Notes: a model not told the origin generated them from the sequence alone. A stretch of DNA of 64,000 bases from Campylobacteraceae bacterium (GCA_027024155.1 JALVTE010000020.1:1-64000); one strand, 5' to 3'. Shown: positions 1-8,578, numbered from the stretch's first letter. Program-made: numbers and translations.

Positions 1-29
1 TTATAATTTAAGAGAGTTTAAGACAGAAC

Positions 30-124
30 ATTCTGAGCGGATGCGAAGAATCTAACTTAAAAAGCCGAGATAAACTATTAGCTTTACAGCCGTTTAAACT
101 AGATTCTTCGCATCCGCTCAGAAT
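30..124. repeat. Palindromic interspersed repeat with perfect 25-bp arms
   Basis: The arms at 30-54 and 100-124 are exact reverse complements (core ATTCTGAGCGGATGCGAAG) around a 45-bp spacer. A second, diverged member with the same arms and a similar spacer lies at 26743-26862. The two copies share the spacer words AACTTAAA, GCCGAGAT and ACAGCCGTT, so this is a dispersed family rather than a single terminator. No coding capacity is seen. Confidence 0.85.
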
Positions 125-143
125 GACGGCGATGGTAAATATT

Positions 144-204
144 TTCATCGCTTTAGGCTTTGAACTTAAAGCCAATAAATGGATGTAGAACTCTTAACTT
201 AATG
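144..204 (-). repeat. Truncated copy of the MITE-like element
   Basis: Read on the minus strand, this stretch matches the first ~60 bp of the element at 11056-11305: an ACCATTAAGTTAAGAG-type end, then CATTTATTGGCTTTAAG. The rest of the element is missing. It directly follows the palindromic repeat at 30-124. Confidence 0.6.
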
Positions 205-219
205 GTATTCCCCCTTTAT

Positions 220-282
220 CCTACATCCCAAATCCTAAACACTAACCCCTACCCACTAACTCCTAACCCCTAACTAATAACA
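220..282. repeat. Degenerate heptanucleotide array (nine 7-bp units)
   Basis: The sequence divides cleanly into 7-mers: CCTACAT, CCCAAAT, CCTAAAC, ACTAACC, CCTACCC, ACTAACT, CCTAACC, CCTAACT, AATAACA. The period is exact while the bases drift. It lies just upstream of the membrane protein gene starting at 307. It belongs to the 7-bp-period family found at many other places in this window. Confidence 0.8.
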
Positions 283-306
283 GCATATATATGCTAATAT
301 TACAAT

Positions 307-1263
307 ATGTTAAAAATTCTTAATAAATACAGATCGATACTCTTTATTGTTGGGGGCTTCTTTTTAGGGGCGACACTTAGTAGTGGGCTTTTGCTCTATA
401 ATGGAAAAGAGCTTGTAAATGTACTTGTTTACTTTGCTTTTGTTGTGGCTATTCCTGCCCTACTCTCTATTTTTGGCTTTATAGTTTACTTTTTTTTTAA
501 ACACTCTAATACAAAATTAGAGGCTCTTAAAAGCTCTAGTCTTGCGGGAGTTTTTTTCTCAATAGGAGCACTTCTTAGCCTACTTATTACAATAGCTACT
601 AAAGATATAGCATTTGGCTGGGCAACGACTCTAAATATAGCACCAAGCGAGTTAAAAAGCGTGTTAGATAGCATTGCAATTTGGAAAGCTTTTTGCACAA
701 ACTGCGTGCCAGATACTCACTTAATAGAGCTTAGTCGCTACTCTAGGTTAGGTCAGAGTGTAACCAAAGAGCAAATTGCCAATGCCCAACTTTTGGGGCA
801 GTGGTGGAAGTTTTTAGCTCTGAGTATTGTAGTTTATGGTGTAGCTCTGCGTGCTATTTTATTTGCTATAGCCAATCTTTTACCGAAACAAAAAGAGAGT
901 GTAGAGTTTAGCTCAAATGTTGCAAAAGAGGAGTTTGAGCAGTTAGATAGTAGTTATGAAAATAGAGCCGATTTTTCAAGCTTAAAATCAAAAGAGTTTA
1001 AACTTGTAGGCTACCACTTCGACAGCTCTAAATTAGGCTTAAATAGTAGTGATAATTCAAGCAATATTGTAGTTGCCACAAAATCTTGGGAGCCACCAAT
1101 TATGGACTTTTTCGACTATTTAGAGGAATTGCAAGATGAAAACCCAAATGCTAAAATATCCATTTTGCTAGTTGGCTTAAATGGCAAGCCAAAGAGTCAA
1201 GATGTCGATATTTGGACTCGAAAATTAAAAGAGTTAAATCTAAATTATGAGGTAATCGCATGA
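307..1263 (+). CDS. Putative four-helix membrane protein, partner of the downstream GTPase
   Basis: This 318-residue protein is not confidently assigned. It has hydrophobic segments at about residues 11-31, 38-65, 80-98 and 170-190, followed by a soluble C-terminal half of about 120 residues. The last part (VATKSWEPPIMDFFDYLEEL onward) resembles a small alpha/beta domain. The stop overlaps the start of the GTPase gene by 4 bp, so the two are almost certainly co-translated. In proteobacteria a DUF2868 membrane protein often precedes a DUF3482 GTPase; the same pairing is inferred here from the layout, not from a confirmed domain match. Confidence 0.7.
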   Translation: MLKILNKYRSILFIVGGFFLGATLSSGLLLYNGKELVNVLVYFAFVVAIPALLSIFGFIVYFFFKHSNTKLEALKSSSLAGVFFSIGALLSLLITIATKDIAFGWATTLNIAPSELKSVLDSIAIWKAFCTNCVPDTHLIELSRYSRLGQSVTKEQIANAQLLGQWWKFLALSIVVYGVALRAILFAIANLLPKQKESVEFSSNVAKEEFEQLDSSYENRADFSSLKSKEFKLVGYHFDSSKLGLNSSDNSSNIVVATKSWEPPIMDFFDYLEELQDENPNAKISILLVGLNGKPKSQDVDIWTRKLKELNLNYEVIA

Positions 1264-2603
1264 GTCACCCAAAATTTGTAGTAGTTGGGCACCCAAACAA
1301 AGGCAAAAGCTCTATAGTATCTACCTTAACACTTAACGACAGCATTGCAATTAGCGACACTCCAGGCACTACCAAAACTTCACGCTCTTTCTACCTAAAA
1401 AAGGGCGATAAAATATACTATGAATTAATAGACACCCCAGGTTTCCAACGCCCACGCAAACTTTTAAAGTGGCTAAAGAGTCATGGCGAAGTGGGTGCTA
1501 TAGAGAGACCAAAATTAATAGAGAAGTTTTTAAAAGAGAATTGCGAAGGCGATGAGTTTCGTGATGAGTGCGAACTTTTAAAACCAATTATGGAGGGTGG
1601 TGCAATAATTTATGTTGTAGATGCCAGCAAGCCATACAGCAGTGAGTACGAAGCCGAAATGGAGATACTACGCTACACAGCCAAGCCATCTTTAGCAATT
1701 TTAAACTACATAGGCGACGAAGATTACACAAATGAGTGGGACGCTGTTTTAGGGCAGTATTTTAGAATTGTAAAGAGCTTTGACCCATTTAACTCTAACA
1801 TTGCTGAACATATAGATTTACTAGAGGCTCTAAGCCATGTAGATAATAGCCACGCCAAAGAGATAAAAGAGGCAATCGAAGTTTTAAAAGAGTATAACCA
1901 AGAGTTAAAAAACAAAATTGCCTTGACAATAGCAAATTACATAAAAGATTCTCTAAATTATAAAATTGTAAAAAAACTGAATATTTTTAATAAAGACGAA
2001 GAAGCCTTAAAAAAGGAGTTTAAAGCCAATATTGTAAAGAAAGAGCGTAAACTTTTTGACAATATAAAATCGCTCTTAAATTTTAAACATAGTGAGTTTA
2101 CACTTAAAAGCAATGAGTTAGATTACGATATATTTAGTGAAAAATCACAAGAGATATTTGGGCTTAAAAAAGAGAAGTTAATTTTAATATCTACACTATC
2201 GAGTGCAGCCGTTGGTGGGGCGATAGATTTTGCAGTTGGTGGGCATAGCTTCTTTTTAGGCTCTCTAATTGGTGCAGGAGTTGGCTTTGCTTCGGCAGTT
2301 TATGGCTACGATGAAATTAGCAAAATTAAATTTATAGGCAATGAGAGTGTACAAATAGGACCAGTAGAAGACCCAAACTTTGGCTTTGTACTACTAAATA
2401 GAGCCGTAACATACGCAAACACACTACTTAGCACCACACATGCCAATAGAAAAGCGATAGAGATAGAGTTAAACAGTGATGATACAAAATTAAAAACCCT
2501 AAAAAATTTAAATAAACTGCACAAAAAGTTTAGAGATGGCAAAGATAACGAAAAAGATTTACAAAATTATGCTAATATACTGCAAAAATTATTAAAAACT
2601 TAA
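1260..2603 (+). CDS. DUF3482-type GTPase with membrane-associating C-terminus
   Basis: The N-terminal GTPase domain has a P-loop at residues 10-17 (GHPNKGKS), a switch-I-like DTPGTTK at 33-39 and a G3 DTPG at 58-61. The expected NKxD G4 motif is not evident; the equivalent strand reads AILNYIGDEDY. The middle is rich in Lys and Glu and probably coiled coil. Around residues 300-350 there is a Gly/Ala-rich double hydrophobic hairpin (glycine-zipper-like). This architecture fits the TrmE/Era-like GTPase plus DUF3482 family of unknown function. The gene overlaps the upstream membrane protein by 4 bp and probably acts with it at the inner membrane. Confidence 0.75.
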   Translation: MSHPKFVVVGHPNKGKSSIVSTLTLNDSIAISDTPGTTKTSRSFYLKKGDKIYYELIDTPGFQRPRKLLKWLKSHGEVGAIERPKLIEKFLKENCEGDEFRDECELLKPIMEGGAIIYVVDASKPYSSEYEAEMEILRYTAKPSLAILNYIGDEDYTNEWDAVLGQYFRIVKSFDPFNSNIAEHIDLLEALSHVDNSHAKEIKEAIEVLKEYNQELKNKIALTIANYIKDSLNYKIVKKLNIFNKDEEALKKEFKANIVKKERKLFDNIKSLLNFKHSEFTLKSNELDYDIFSEKSQEIFGLKKEKLILISTLSSAAVGGAIDFAVGGHSFFLGSLIGAGVGFASAVYGYDEISKIKFIGNESVQIGPVEDPNFGFVLLNRAVTYANTLLSTTHANRKAIEIELNSDDTKLKTLKNLNKLHKKFRDGKDNEKDLQNYANILQKLLKT

Positions 2604-2613
2604 AAGGATTAAT

Positions 2614-2772
2614 ATGTCAGTACCAGAAAATGTAGGATGTAAAAATGAAAAATGCATCAAAAAAGATGAGTGTCAAAGACAAGTAATTTATAAAAACGGC
2701 ACAGCAGTAGAGGTAAAAAGCTTCGGCGGAAACGAGCAAAAAGGGTGCGGTAAGTTTATCGCTAAGAAGTAA
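2614..2772 (+). CDS. 52-residue Cys-rich small protein
   Basis: A short reading frame begins with ATG 10 bp after the GTPase stop and has a good ribosome binding site (AAAGGA, 2602-2607). The product has four cysteines (positions 9, 14, 20 and 45; C-x4-C-x5-C, then a distal C) and many lysines. That spacing suggests a small zinc or iron-sulfur site, which is an inference. It is probably the last gene of the operon and is followed by a hairpin. The family is not recognised. Confidence 0.65.
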   Translation: MSVPENVGCKNEKCIKKDECQRQVIYKNGTAVEVKSFGGNEQKGCGKFIAKK

Positions 2773-2800
2773 CTTCTGATTTTTACATTGAGACTTGTAG

Positions 2801-2822
2801 TGTGCGGTACCCTCACCGCACA
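2801..2822. terminator. Hairpin between convergent genes
   Basis: TGTGCGGT (2801-2808) pairs perfectly with ACCGCACA (2815-2822) across a 6-nt loop. It sits between the plus-strand Cys-rich gene and the minus-strand lipoprotein gene. No clear U-tract follows on either strand, so termination is plausible rather than shown. Confidence 0.45.
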
Positions 2823-2841
2823 AGTAGAGCAAAAGAACTAT

Positions 2842-3054
2842 TTACTTCTCGTAGCAAGGTCCATCGTGTAGATATTGAGCATCACTAACTTGGCTTAACA
2901 CTTTCATAGATGGAAATGTCTGTTTCTCACCACCACTTAATTGACCACATACAATACCATTACTTACCTCTTCATATTGCACATGATTACCCGTTTGCAT
3001 ACAACCACTAAGTGCAATAGATGCAACTATTCCAAATATTGTTAAAAATTTCAT
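2842..3054 (-). CDS. Small lipoprotein
   Basis: This 70-residue protein has a short Lys-initiated hydrophobic leader ending in the lipobox LSGC (Cys18). The expected mature form is about 53 residues anchored by lipidated Cys. The mature part carries two more cysteines (in GIVCGQ and GPCYEK) that could form a disulfide. An AGGAGT ribosome binding site precedes ATG. The function is unknown and it is a single gene, convergent with the small Cys-rich gene. Confidence 0.7.
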   Translation of the reverse strand: MKFLTIFGIVASIALSGCMQTGNHVQYEEVSNGIVCGQLSGGEKQTFPSMKVLSQVSDAQYLHDGPCYEK

Positions 3055-3123
3055 AACTACTCCTTTTTTTCTAATTATACAACCAATCTATCTATACAAA
3101 TAAAAACTATTGCAATATGTAAT

Positions 3124-4482
3124 TTAAATAGAACCCTCATCTATCATAGAGTCGGCTACTTTTCTAAAGCCGGCAATATTTGCTCCTACAATTAAGTTAC
3201 CATCATGTTCAAACTCTTTTGCTGTATCATATGCTTTTTTAAAGATGTTTTTCATAATTTGTCTTAGCTTTATATCTACCTCTTCAAAGTTCCACTGTGT
3301 CATAGAAGCGTTTTGGCTCATCTCTAATTGAGAAGTAGCAACTCCTCCGGCATTAGCCGCCTTTCCTGGTGAAAATAGTACACCATTATCTTGCAAGTAA
3401 TCTATAGCATCTGGAGTTGTTGGCATATTTGCACCTTCATTTACCAAAATGCAACCATTAGATACTAAAGCCTTTGCATCTACAAGCGTTAATTCGTTTT
3501 GTGTCGCACTAGGAAAAGCGATATCACAAGGTATATGCCAAATTGCATGACCATCTTTTGGATAATGTGCAACATCTATATATTCACTATCTGGATGTAT
3601 TTTAGCATATGCTTTTAATGACTCTCTACCTATCTCTTTAACCGCCTTTAGAGAGGCTACATCTATACCACTTTTATGATAAATTGTACCCTTGCTATCG
3701 CTACAAGCTATAGGTTTTGCACCAAGACTTATAAGCTTTTCTATTGTATACGTTGCTACATTTCCACTACCAGATACTGTACAAACTTTATCTTTTAAAT
3801 CTTTGTCGTAAACCGCTAAATGATTCTCAGCAAAATATACAGAGCCATATCCAGTAGCTTGTTTTCTAGCTAATGAACCGCCCCAATTTATACCCTTACC
3901 AGTTAGCACACCTTCAAACTCACCTGTCAATTTTTTGTACTGCCCAAACAGGTAGCCAATCTCTCTATGCCCTACCCCAATATCTCCTGCTGGAACATCT
4001 CTATTTTTACCTATATATTTGTAAAGTTCACTCATAAATGATTGACAAAAACGCATCACTTCATTATCGCTTTTACCTTTAGGGTCAAAGTTACTACCAC
4101 CCTTAGCACCGCCTATTTGTAAGCCTGTAAGAGAGTTTTTAAATATCTGCTCAAAGCCCAGAAACTTGACAGTTCCCAAGTTTACAGTAGGGTGAAATCT
4201 AAGCCCTCCTTTATATGGACCAATAGCCGAATTAAACTGAACCCTATACCCCAAATTTGTCTGCACAACACCAGAATCATCAACCCAATTTACACGAAAT
4301 ATAATAGTCCTCTCTGGTACAACTATACGCTCTAAAATATTATTATCTAAATATTTACTCTCACTCTCTAAAAGTGGTTCTATAGCTTCTAAAACTTCCC
4401 TAGTAGCTTGATAAAACTCATCCTGCCCCGGTGAACAAGTAGCCACATAATCCAAAACCTTTTTCACTCTCTCTTTTACCAT
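3124..4482 (-). CDS. gdhA: NADP-type glutamate dehydrogenase
   Basis: Hexameric glutamate dehydrogenase converting 2-oxoglutarate and ammonium to glutamate, a route of ammonia assimilation. The typical motifs are visible: GPYKGGLRFHP, the catalytic Lys region KGGSNFDPKG, the VPAGDIGVGHREIGYLFGQY block and a Rossmann region VSGSGNVATY. The 452-residue length matches the family. An upstream in-frame ATG would add 12 residues, but the chosen start at 4482 is preceded by an AAAGGGTG ribosome binding site and gives the usual MVKERVKK N-terminus. It is a single gene. Confidence 0.95.
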   Translation of the reverse strand: MVKERVKKVLDYVATCSPGQDEFYQATREVLEAIEPLLESESKYLDNNILERIVVPERTIIFRVNWVDDSGVVQTNLGYRVQFNSAIGPYKGGLRFHPTVNLGTVKFLGFEQIFKNSLTGLQIGGAKGGSNFDPKGKSDNEVMRFCQSFMSELYKYIGKNRDVPAGDIGVGHREIGYLFGQYKKLTGEFEGVLTGKGINWGGSLARKQATGYGSVYFAENHLAVYDKDLKDKVCTVSGSGNVATYTIEKLISLGAKPIACSDSKGTIYHKSGIDVASLKAVKEIGRESLKAYAKIHPDSEYIDVAHYPKDGHAIWHIPCDIAFPSATQNELTLVDAKALVSNGCILVNEGANMPTTPDAIDYLQDNGVLFSPGKAANAGGVATSQLEMSQNASMTQWNFEEVDIKLRQIMKNIFKKAYDTAKEFEHDGNLIVGANIAGFRKVADSMIDEGSI

Positions 4483-4540
4483 AATACACCCTTTAAATGG
4501 AATAGTTAATTGTAGCATATATTTAAATAATTTTTCATTT

Positions 4541-4612
4541 AAGTACCGCCAAGCAATTAGACCCTGTTAATAACTAAAGCTAATAATAAGTTTTAATTGC
4601 TTGGTGGTACTT
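4541..4612. repeat. Long inverted repeat (19-bp arms)
   Basis: AAGTACCGCCAAGCAATTA at 4541-4559 pairs with 4594-4612 (18 of 19; the mismatch would be a G-U pair in RNA), with a 34-bp spacer. It lies between gdhA and the acetyltransferase gene and reaches the acetyltransferase stop codon. The transcript would form a strong stem, so it could end or protect the upstream mRNA. Its size and spacer resemble the inverted repeat at 10067-10128. Confidence 0.75.
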
Positions 4613-5117
4613 ATTGCAAAACATAAACATCCCTAACTCCACGGCTTTTTATTATACTCTCTATAAAAACCATTCCTACTTTTTGTAGAACTTTTTGGGA
4701 AGCTCTGTTTTGTGGGTGTGCTGTGGCGAATATTTTGGGGTTATTGAACTCTTGTTTGATTTTTTCAATTTGTGCTTTTGCTATCTCTGTAGCATAGCCT
4801 AAGCCCCAAGAGGATTTTTGCAATAGGTAGCCAAATTCGTAGCAGTTTGCTTTATTGTAGTAATTAAACTCTAATATTCCACCGTGCCCTATAATTTTGT
4901 TGCTTGCTTTTTCGATTATTGGAGCAAATCCTAAGATACCGTCATAAGTAAACATTTTATGCATAAACTCTTCTGTTTCAGCAAGGGTAAAAACTCTGCC
5001 AGTAGTATATTTTATAACTTCTTTATCACCATAAATCTGCTCATATAAAATTGTTATATCTTCATCTTTGCTAGTAACCATTAAAAGTCTATCTGTTTCT
5101 ACTATTACTCTTCTCAT
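4611..5117 (-). CDS. GNAT family N-acetyltransferase (RimJ/RimL type)
   Basis: This 168-residue protein starts MRRVIVETDRLLM, the usual opening of RimJ/RimL-like acetyltransferases. It continues with the acetyl-CoA-binding segment (EIAKAQIEKIKQ) and the C-terminal NRASQKVLQKVGM helix that defines the fold. Such enzymes acetylate N-termini, antibiotics or metabolites; the substrate cannot be predicted. It is divergent from the thioredoxin gene and ends in the arm of a long inverted repeat. Confidence 0.85.
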   Translation of the reverse strand: MRRVIVETDRLLMVTSKDEDITILYEQIYGDKEVIKYTTGRVFTLAETEEFMHKMFTYDGILGFAPIIEKASNKIIGHGGILEFNYYNKANCYEFGYLLQKSSWGLGYATEIAKAQIEKIKQEFNNPKIFATAHPQNRASQKVLQKVGMVFIESIIKSRGVRDVYVLQ

Positions 5118-5187
5118 GGTAGCAATTATAGTAACATTTAGCTTGCTTTTGTATAATAAGAGAGATAAATTATATGAAGGAATACAT

Positions 5188-5562
5188 ATGAAAAAATTAA
5201 CTACTCTTCTTGCACTGTCACTACTATTAGGATTTAGTGCAAATGCTCGTGCTATAAGTTTAAAGAGTTATCAAAAAGAGATTTCTAAACCAGGAGTTAC
5301 AGTTGTTGAGTATTGGGCACCATGGTGTGGTAGTTGTGCTGCTTTTAAGCCAGCTTATAATGCAGTAAAAAGAAAACTTGGGCATAAAGTTCGTTTTTTA
5401 GAATTAAATGTAGATAAAGTTGATGATGTAGAAACAACATTTGGATTAAAGTATGGTCTTCCAACACTTATACTATTTAAAAATGGTGCAGAGGTAAGTA
5501 AATTGCCTGGTGGCGGAGATGTTCAAGAGGTAATAAACTGGATTCAAGCTAATAGCAATTAA
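5188..5562 (+). CDS. Periplasmic thioredoxin-fold protein
   Basis: The start at 5188 (ribosome binding site GAAGGA) gives a 124-residue protein with a signal peptide of about 22 residues ending ANARA. A thioredoxin domain follows, with the active site WAPWCGSC (CxxC) and the cis-Pro segment GLPTLILFKNG. The CGSC dipeptide differs from the CGPC of cytoplasmic thioredoxin. A role in periplasmic disulfide reduction or exchange is inferred. An in-frame upstream Met would put a membrane helix ahead of this leader and lacks a convincing ribosome binding site. Confidence 0.85.
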   Translation: MKKLTTLLALSLLLGFSANARAISLKSYQKEISKPGVTVVEYWAPWCGSCAAFKPAYNAVKRKLGHKVRFLELNVDKVDDVETTFGLKYGLPTLILFKNGAEVSKLPGGGDVQEVINWIQANSN

Positions 5563-5575
5563 AAATTTAGGGATA

Positions 5576-5635
5576 GGGACTTTAGTCCCGTTTAATAAGA
5601 TGAAGCTTTTACGCTTTTTCTCTTTGAGAAAGCTT
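5576..5635. terminator. Terminator region between convergent genes
   Basis: GGGACT (5576-5581) pairs with AGTCCC (5584-5589) just after the thioredoxin stop, followed by GTTT. A second, longer inverted pair, GAAGCTTT near 5602 and AAAGCTTC near 5628, is followed by TACTTTTT. The region separates two converging genes and probably terminates both. Confidence 0.55.
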
Positions 5636-6397
5636 CTACTTTTTAAACTGCTCTACTTTACTTACATTTTTATCGTGAGTACCCTCTACTTCACAACAAT
5701 TCAGAAGAGATTTATCTGGGTTTTGTATAAAATCGTAACCTCTATAAATTGTGTAGAGTCCATATATTATTACTACTATTGAAGCTAGGCTCATCATTGC
5801 TTTTCGTATGTTGCTTTTTGTGAAAATTCCAGCAAAAAAGCCTAGAGTAAATAGAGAAGGAATTGTACTAATTCCAAATATAAACATAACAAAAGCACCC
5901 CAAATTGGGCTACCAGTACTTGCAGCTGTTACGGCGAAAAAGTAAACTAAGCCACAAGGCAGTAAGCCATTTAATAAACCTAAAATATAGAAACTACTTA
6001 AACCTTTAGATTGTATAGTTTCTCTAAAAATTTTTTGGTACCAAGATGTTCCAGAAAATGAGTGTTCTAATAGGGTTAAAAATTTAAACTTTCCGATTAA
6101 AGAAAGACCCGCTAGCACCATAAAAATACCTGCAGTAATTGTTAATGTTGCAATAGCAATATTGTTAAAACTTAATACTCCACCAATAGCACCAAATATT
6201 GCACCCATTGCAGTATAGGTTGTAACTCTACCCAAAGAGTAAGTTAAATGTGCAAGAGCTTGAGACATTTTAGAGCTTTTGCCATCTATTTTCGCACTAC
6301 TATAGGCTATAACTATACCTCCACACATACCAATACAGTGCCCAAGAGAACCTAAAAATGCGATTGTTACTATTGTAAAAATGTCTATGCTATCCAT
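5636..6397 (-). CDS. SafE/UreH_2-type membrane protein (sulfite exporter-like)
   Basis: This 253-residue integral membrane protein has about six helices and the hallmark HCIGMCGG near residue 21. It also has a second conserved GLLNGLLPCGLVY segment near residue 140. These mark the TauE/SafE-UreH_2 family, related to DsbD/CcdA-type thiol transporters. In Campylobacterota such genes often sit with copper or cytochrome oxidase maturation genes. It is the last gene of the NosL/ABC operon and abuts the previous gene with no gap, so a role in moving reducing power or a metal for that system is inferred. Confidence 0.8.
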   Translation of the reverse strand: MDSIDIFTIVTIAFLGSLGHCIGMCGGIVIAYSSAKIDGKSSKMSQALAHLTYSLGRVTTYTAMGAIFGAIGGVLSFNNIAIATLTITAGIFMVLAGLSLIGKFKFLTLLEHSFSGTSWYQKIFRETIQSKGLSSFYILGLLNGLLPCGLVYFFAVTAASTGSPIWGAFVMFIFGISTIPSLFTLGFFAGIFTKSNIRKAMMSLASIVVIIYGLYTIYRGYDFIQNPDKSLLNCCEVEGTHDKNVSKVEQFKK

Positions 6398-6901
6398 CTA
6401 TTCACCTAATATTTTTTTTCTAAATTTTGGGTTTGCAAGTGTCTCGTTTCTATACATTCTTAGAGTCATCTCTTTAAAGTCTATACTCTTCTTATCACCT
6501 TTTTCTAATGAGCCAAAACCGTAATGCATTGCACTATGGTATGTTGTTGTATATTTTGCACTTTTTGCATCTATCCATCTGTTTGTATCTATTGTGTGTA
6601 CCCAAAGTTTGGCACTATCTTTAAATGGTTTATCTTTTAACCATTTTACCATACAACCGGGGTCATCAAAAAACCAAGTTCTTCCATCTTTCAGTGCTAC
6701 TTCGGCTGAGTTTTTCTCTGTTTTTATAAGCATTGCACACTCTGTATCGTTAGTTTTATTCAACTTAATTGGCAATGGCTTTTGTGCCATATTCCCTTTG
6801 GCTATAACTATTGGAGCATCTTTTTTCATATACGAGATGGCAATTATAGCAACTACTACAAATAGTATTATTGTTAGCAATATAGATAAAATCTTTTTCA
6901 T
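6398..6901 (-). CDS. Membrane-anchored NosL-like protein
   Basis: This 167-residue protein has one N-terminal helix (residues 4-24) and a periplasmic domain. The domain resembles NosL: C55-A-M near the start, the FDDPGCMVKWL segment (Cys83-Met84) and a YHSAMHYGFG stretch with His and Met. NosL proteins bind Cu(I) and deliver copper to nitrous oxide reductase. The Cys/Met/His set here fits copper handling, but the partner is unknown. It overlaps the upstream membrane protein gene by 4 bp. Confidence 0.75.
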   Translation of the reverse strand: MKKILSILLTIILFVVVAIIAISYMKKDAPIVIAKGNMAQKPLPIKLNKTNDTECAMLIKTEKNSAEVALKDGRTWFFDDPGCMVKWLKDKPFKDSAKLWVHTIDTNRWIDAKSAKYTTTYHSAMHYGFGSLEKGDKKSIDFKEMTLRMYRNETLANPKFRKKILGE

Positions 6902-7863
6902 AAGAATACTCCATTTTTAAAGTAATAGTAGAGTACATAAGCACTACAGAGAGATACAAATAATACAAGAGAGGTAACTGTAATACGCTTTAATACTTTA
7001 CTTTCATATTTTAACAACCCAATTATAACCCAAATTAACCCAAAAAATAGAGCACTAAAAAGGGTACCCCAAACGAAATAACCAATATAGTAGTACTCTT
7101 TTTGCATCATACAAAATGGGCATTTATGCGTTGGGAGCTCATAAATATAAGTACCAAAAAAGTAGACAACTGCATAATATGAGATAACCGCAAATAGTAT
7201 CAGTGTAACAGCGGTTAAAAGCTTATTATCTAACAGTAGAGATAAAATTATCGATACAAAAAGCGTATAATATAGTATTAAAAGCATCTTTATATCTAAT
7301 CCAAAAGGTAGAGGATTAGCCCCTTCTAAGTTGCCAAACAGAGCCGAACAACAACTTACAGGCACAGATAAATCTATGTTAAATAGATATGCTATATCTA
7401 AATAAGTCTCTAAAAATATAAGCAAAAGCCCAGCTAGTAATACCCAACTTTTAAACTTTAACAAAGGGTAATTTTTAGCTTTTAAATCTAAATTGTTAAG
7501 TGTTAAAAATAGTAAAAATGTAAATATAGTTATCAACTTGACAAAGAGTAAACTCATTCCGTAACTATTGGCACTAATTACACCAGCACCGCACATTGCA
7601 CCAGGTATTATAATTGACAAAGAGTCAATCATATAGACAAAATATATTAAAAGTGTCAATTTAAGTGTAAATATAAAAGTCGCTATGGTAGAGAGTAGAT
7701 AACTCTGTTTTTCTAATTTAAGTTGTTTTGAAGAGAAGTTATTAAAATCCCAAAATCTTAGAATAGATATATCTTTAAAAAAGGCATAAAGAGCTATTAA
7801 AAAAAGCACTGCTTCGCTAAATAGATAAACAATAACATAATTATTTAAAAATAGCTCATTCAT
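6898..7863 (-). CDS. Polytopic membrane protein with CPFC and paired cysteines
   Basis: This 321-residue protein has about eight predicted helices. Three cysteine sites are notable: GAMCGAG (Cys91), VSCCSALFG (Cys171-172) and THKCPFCMMQKEYYYIG (Cys248, Cys251). The CPFC motif, followed by Met-Met at a membrane boundary, resembles a thiol-redox or metal-relay site. It lies between an ABC transporter and a NosL-like protein in one operon, so a part in copper transfer or disulfide chemistry is inferred. The family is not recognised by name. Confidence 0.75.
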   Translation of the reverse strand: MNELFLNNYVIVYLFSEAVLFLIALYAFFKDISILRFWDFNNFSSKQLKLEKQSYLLSTIATFIFTLKLTLLIYFVYMIDSLSIIIPGAMCGAGVISANSYGMSLLFVKLITIFTFLLFLTLNNLDLKAKNYPLLKFKSWVLLAGLLLIFLETYLDIAYLFNIDLSVPVSCCSALFGNLEGANPLPFGLDIKMLLILYYTLFVSIILSLLLDNKLLTAVTLILFAVISYYAVVYFFGTYIYELPTHKCPFCMMQKEYYYIGYFVWGTLFSALFFGLIWVIIGLLKYESKVLKRITVTSLVLFVSLCSAYVLYYYFKNGVFL

Positions 7864-7877
7864 TTTGCTCCCTTTAG

Positions 7878-7912
7878 ACTACCCACTAACAACTAACCCC
7901 TACCCACTAAAC
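7878..7912. repeat. Heptanucleotide array on the ABC ATPase stop codon
   Basis: Five 7-mers: ACTACCC, ACTAACA, ACTAACC, CCTACCC, ACTAAAC. The minus-strand ABC ATPase gene ends inside the array (stop 7893-7895), so its last residues GSLVGRG are encoded by the repeat. A nearly identical array lies on the permease stop codon at 8604-8638. Confidence 0.85.
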
Positions 7913-8567
7913 TACCTTGCGAAATCTCCACTACTCTATGCTCAAAATCTAACTCTTCAAATAGGCTATCGTGGGTTGCGACTATTATGGTTTTACCCAT
8001 ATTATGCAACTCTTTTAGAGTTTGAATAAAACTTAAAGAGTTAGCTCTGTCTAAGTTGGCTGTTGGTTCGTCGCATAGTATCAGGTTTGGGTTGGCTACC
8101 AATGCTCTAGCGATTGCCCCTCTTTGCTTCTCTCCACCCGATAATTCGATTGGAGTTTTATTAGCTTTATGGTCTATGTTGGCTAATTTTAGGGCATCTT
8201 GTGCTTTTAGCTTAGCCTCTTTTAGCCCAATTCCACTGGCAATTAGTGGCACCATTGCATTATCAGCCAAGCTAACACCATCTAGCAAATTAAAATTTTG
8301 AAACACTATACCAATCTTTTGGGCTCTAAAACTACTTAAATGCATATCTGGCAATTTAGATATTGGCTCGCCATCTACTAAAACCTTACCACTACTAGGT
8401 TTATCTAAGCCTGCAATAATAGATAAAAGAGTAGTCTTTCCACTACCACTAACCCCTTTTAGGATAACACACTCACCCTTTTGTATATTTAGATTAATGG
8501 CATTTAAAACATACTGCTTCTGCCCATCTATTTCGTAAAATTTATTTAAATTCTCTATCTTTACCAT
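7893..8567 (-). CDS. ABC transporter ATP-binding protein (MacB/LolD class)
   Basis: This 224-residue ATPase has Walker A at residues 38-46 (GVSGSGKTT), a Q-loop (FQNFNLL), the signature LSGGEKQ at 142-148 and Walker B LILCDEP at 162-168. The D-loop reads ANLD and the switch His is in VATHD. The spacing and sequence fit the MacB/LolD/FtsE class, which works with FtsX-fold permeases, and the next gene upstream in the operon encodes such a permease. The C-terminus is made by a repeat array. Copper, lipoprotein or peptide handling are all possible roles. Confidence 0.9.
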   Translation of the reverse strand: MVKIENLNKFYEIDGQKQYVLNAINLNIQKGECVILKGVSGSGKTTLLSIIAGLDKPSSGKVLVDGEPISKLPDMHLSSFRAQKIGIVFQNFNLLDGVSLADNAMVPLIASGIGLKEAKLKAQDALKLANIDHKANKTPIELSGGEKQRGAIARALVANPNLILCDEPTANLDRANSLSFIQTLKELHNMGKTIIVATHDSLFEELDFEHRVVEISQGSLVGRG

Positions 8568-8578
8568 ACTCTTCCTTT

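Noticed and set aside
4483-4518. A longer N-terminus for glutamate dehydrogenase
   Set aside because: The extra 12 residues lack similarity and the AAAGGGTG ribosome binding site serves the ATG at 4482.
5068-5187. A 40-residue N-terminal extension of the thioredoxin with a first membrane helix
   Set aside because: It overlaps the divergent acetyltransferase start, and the internal ATG at 5188 has its own GAAGGA site and a normal signal peptide.
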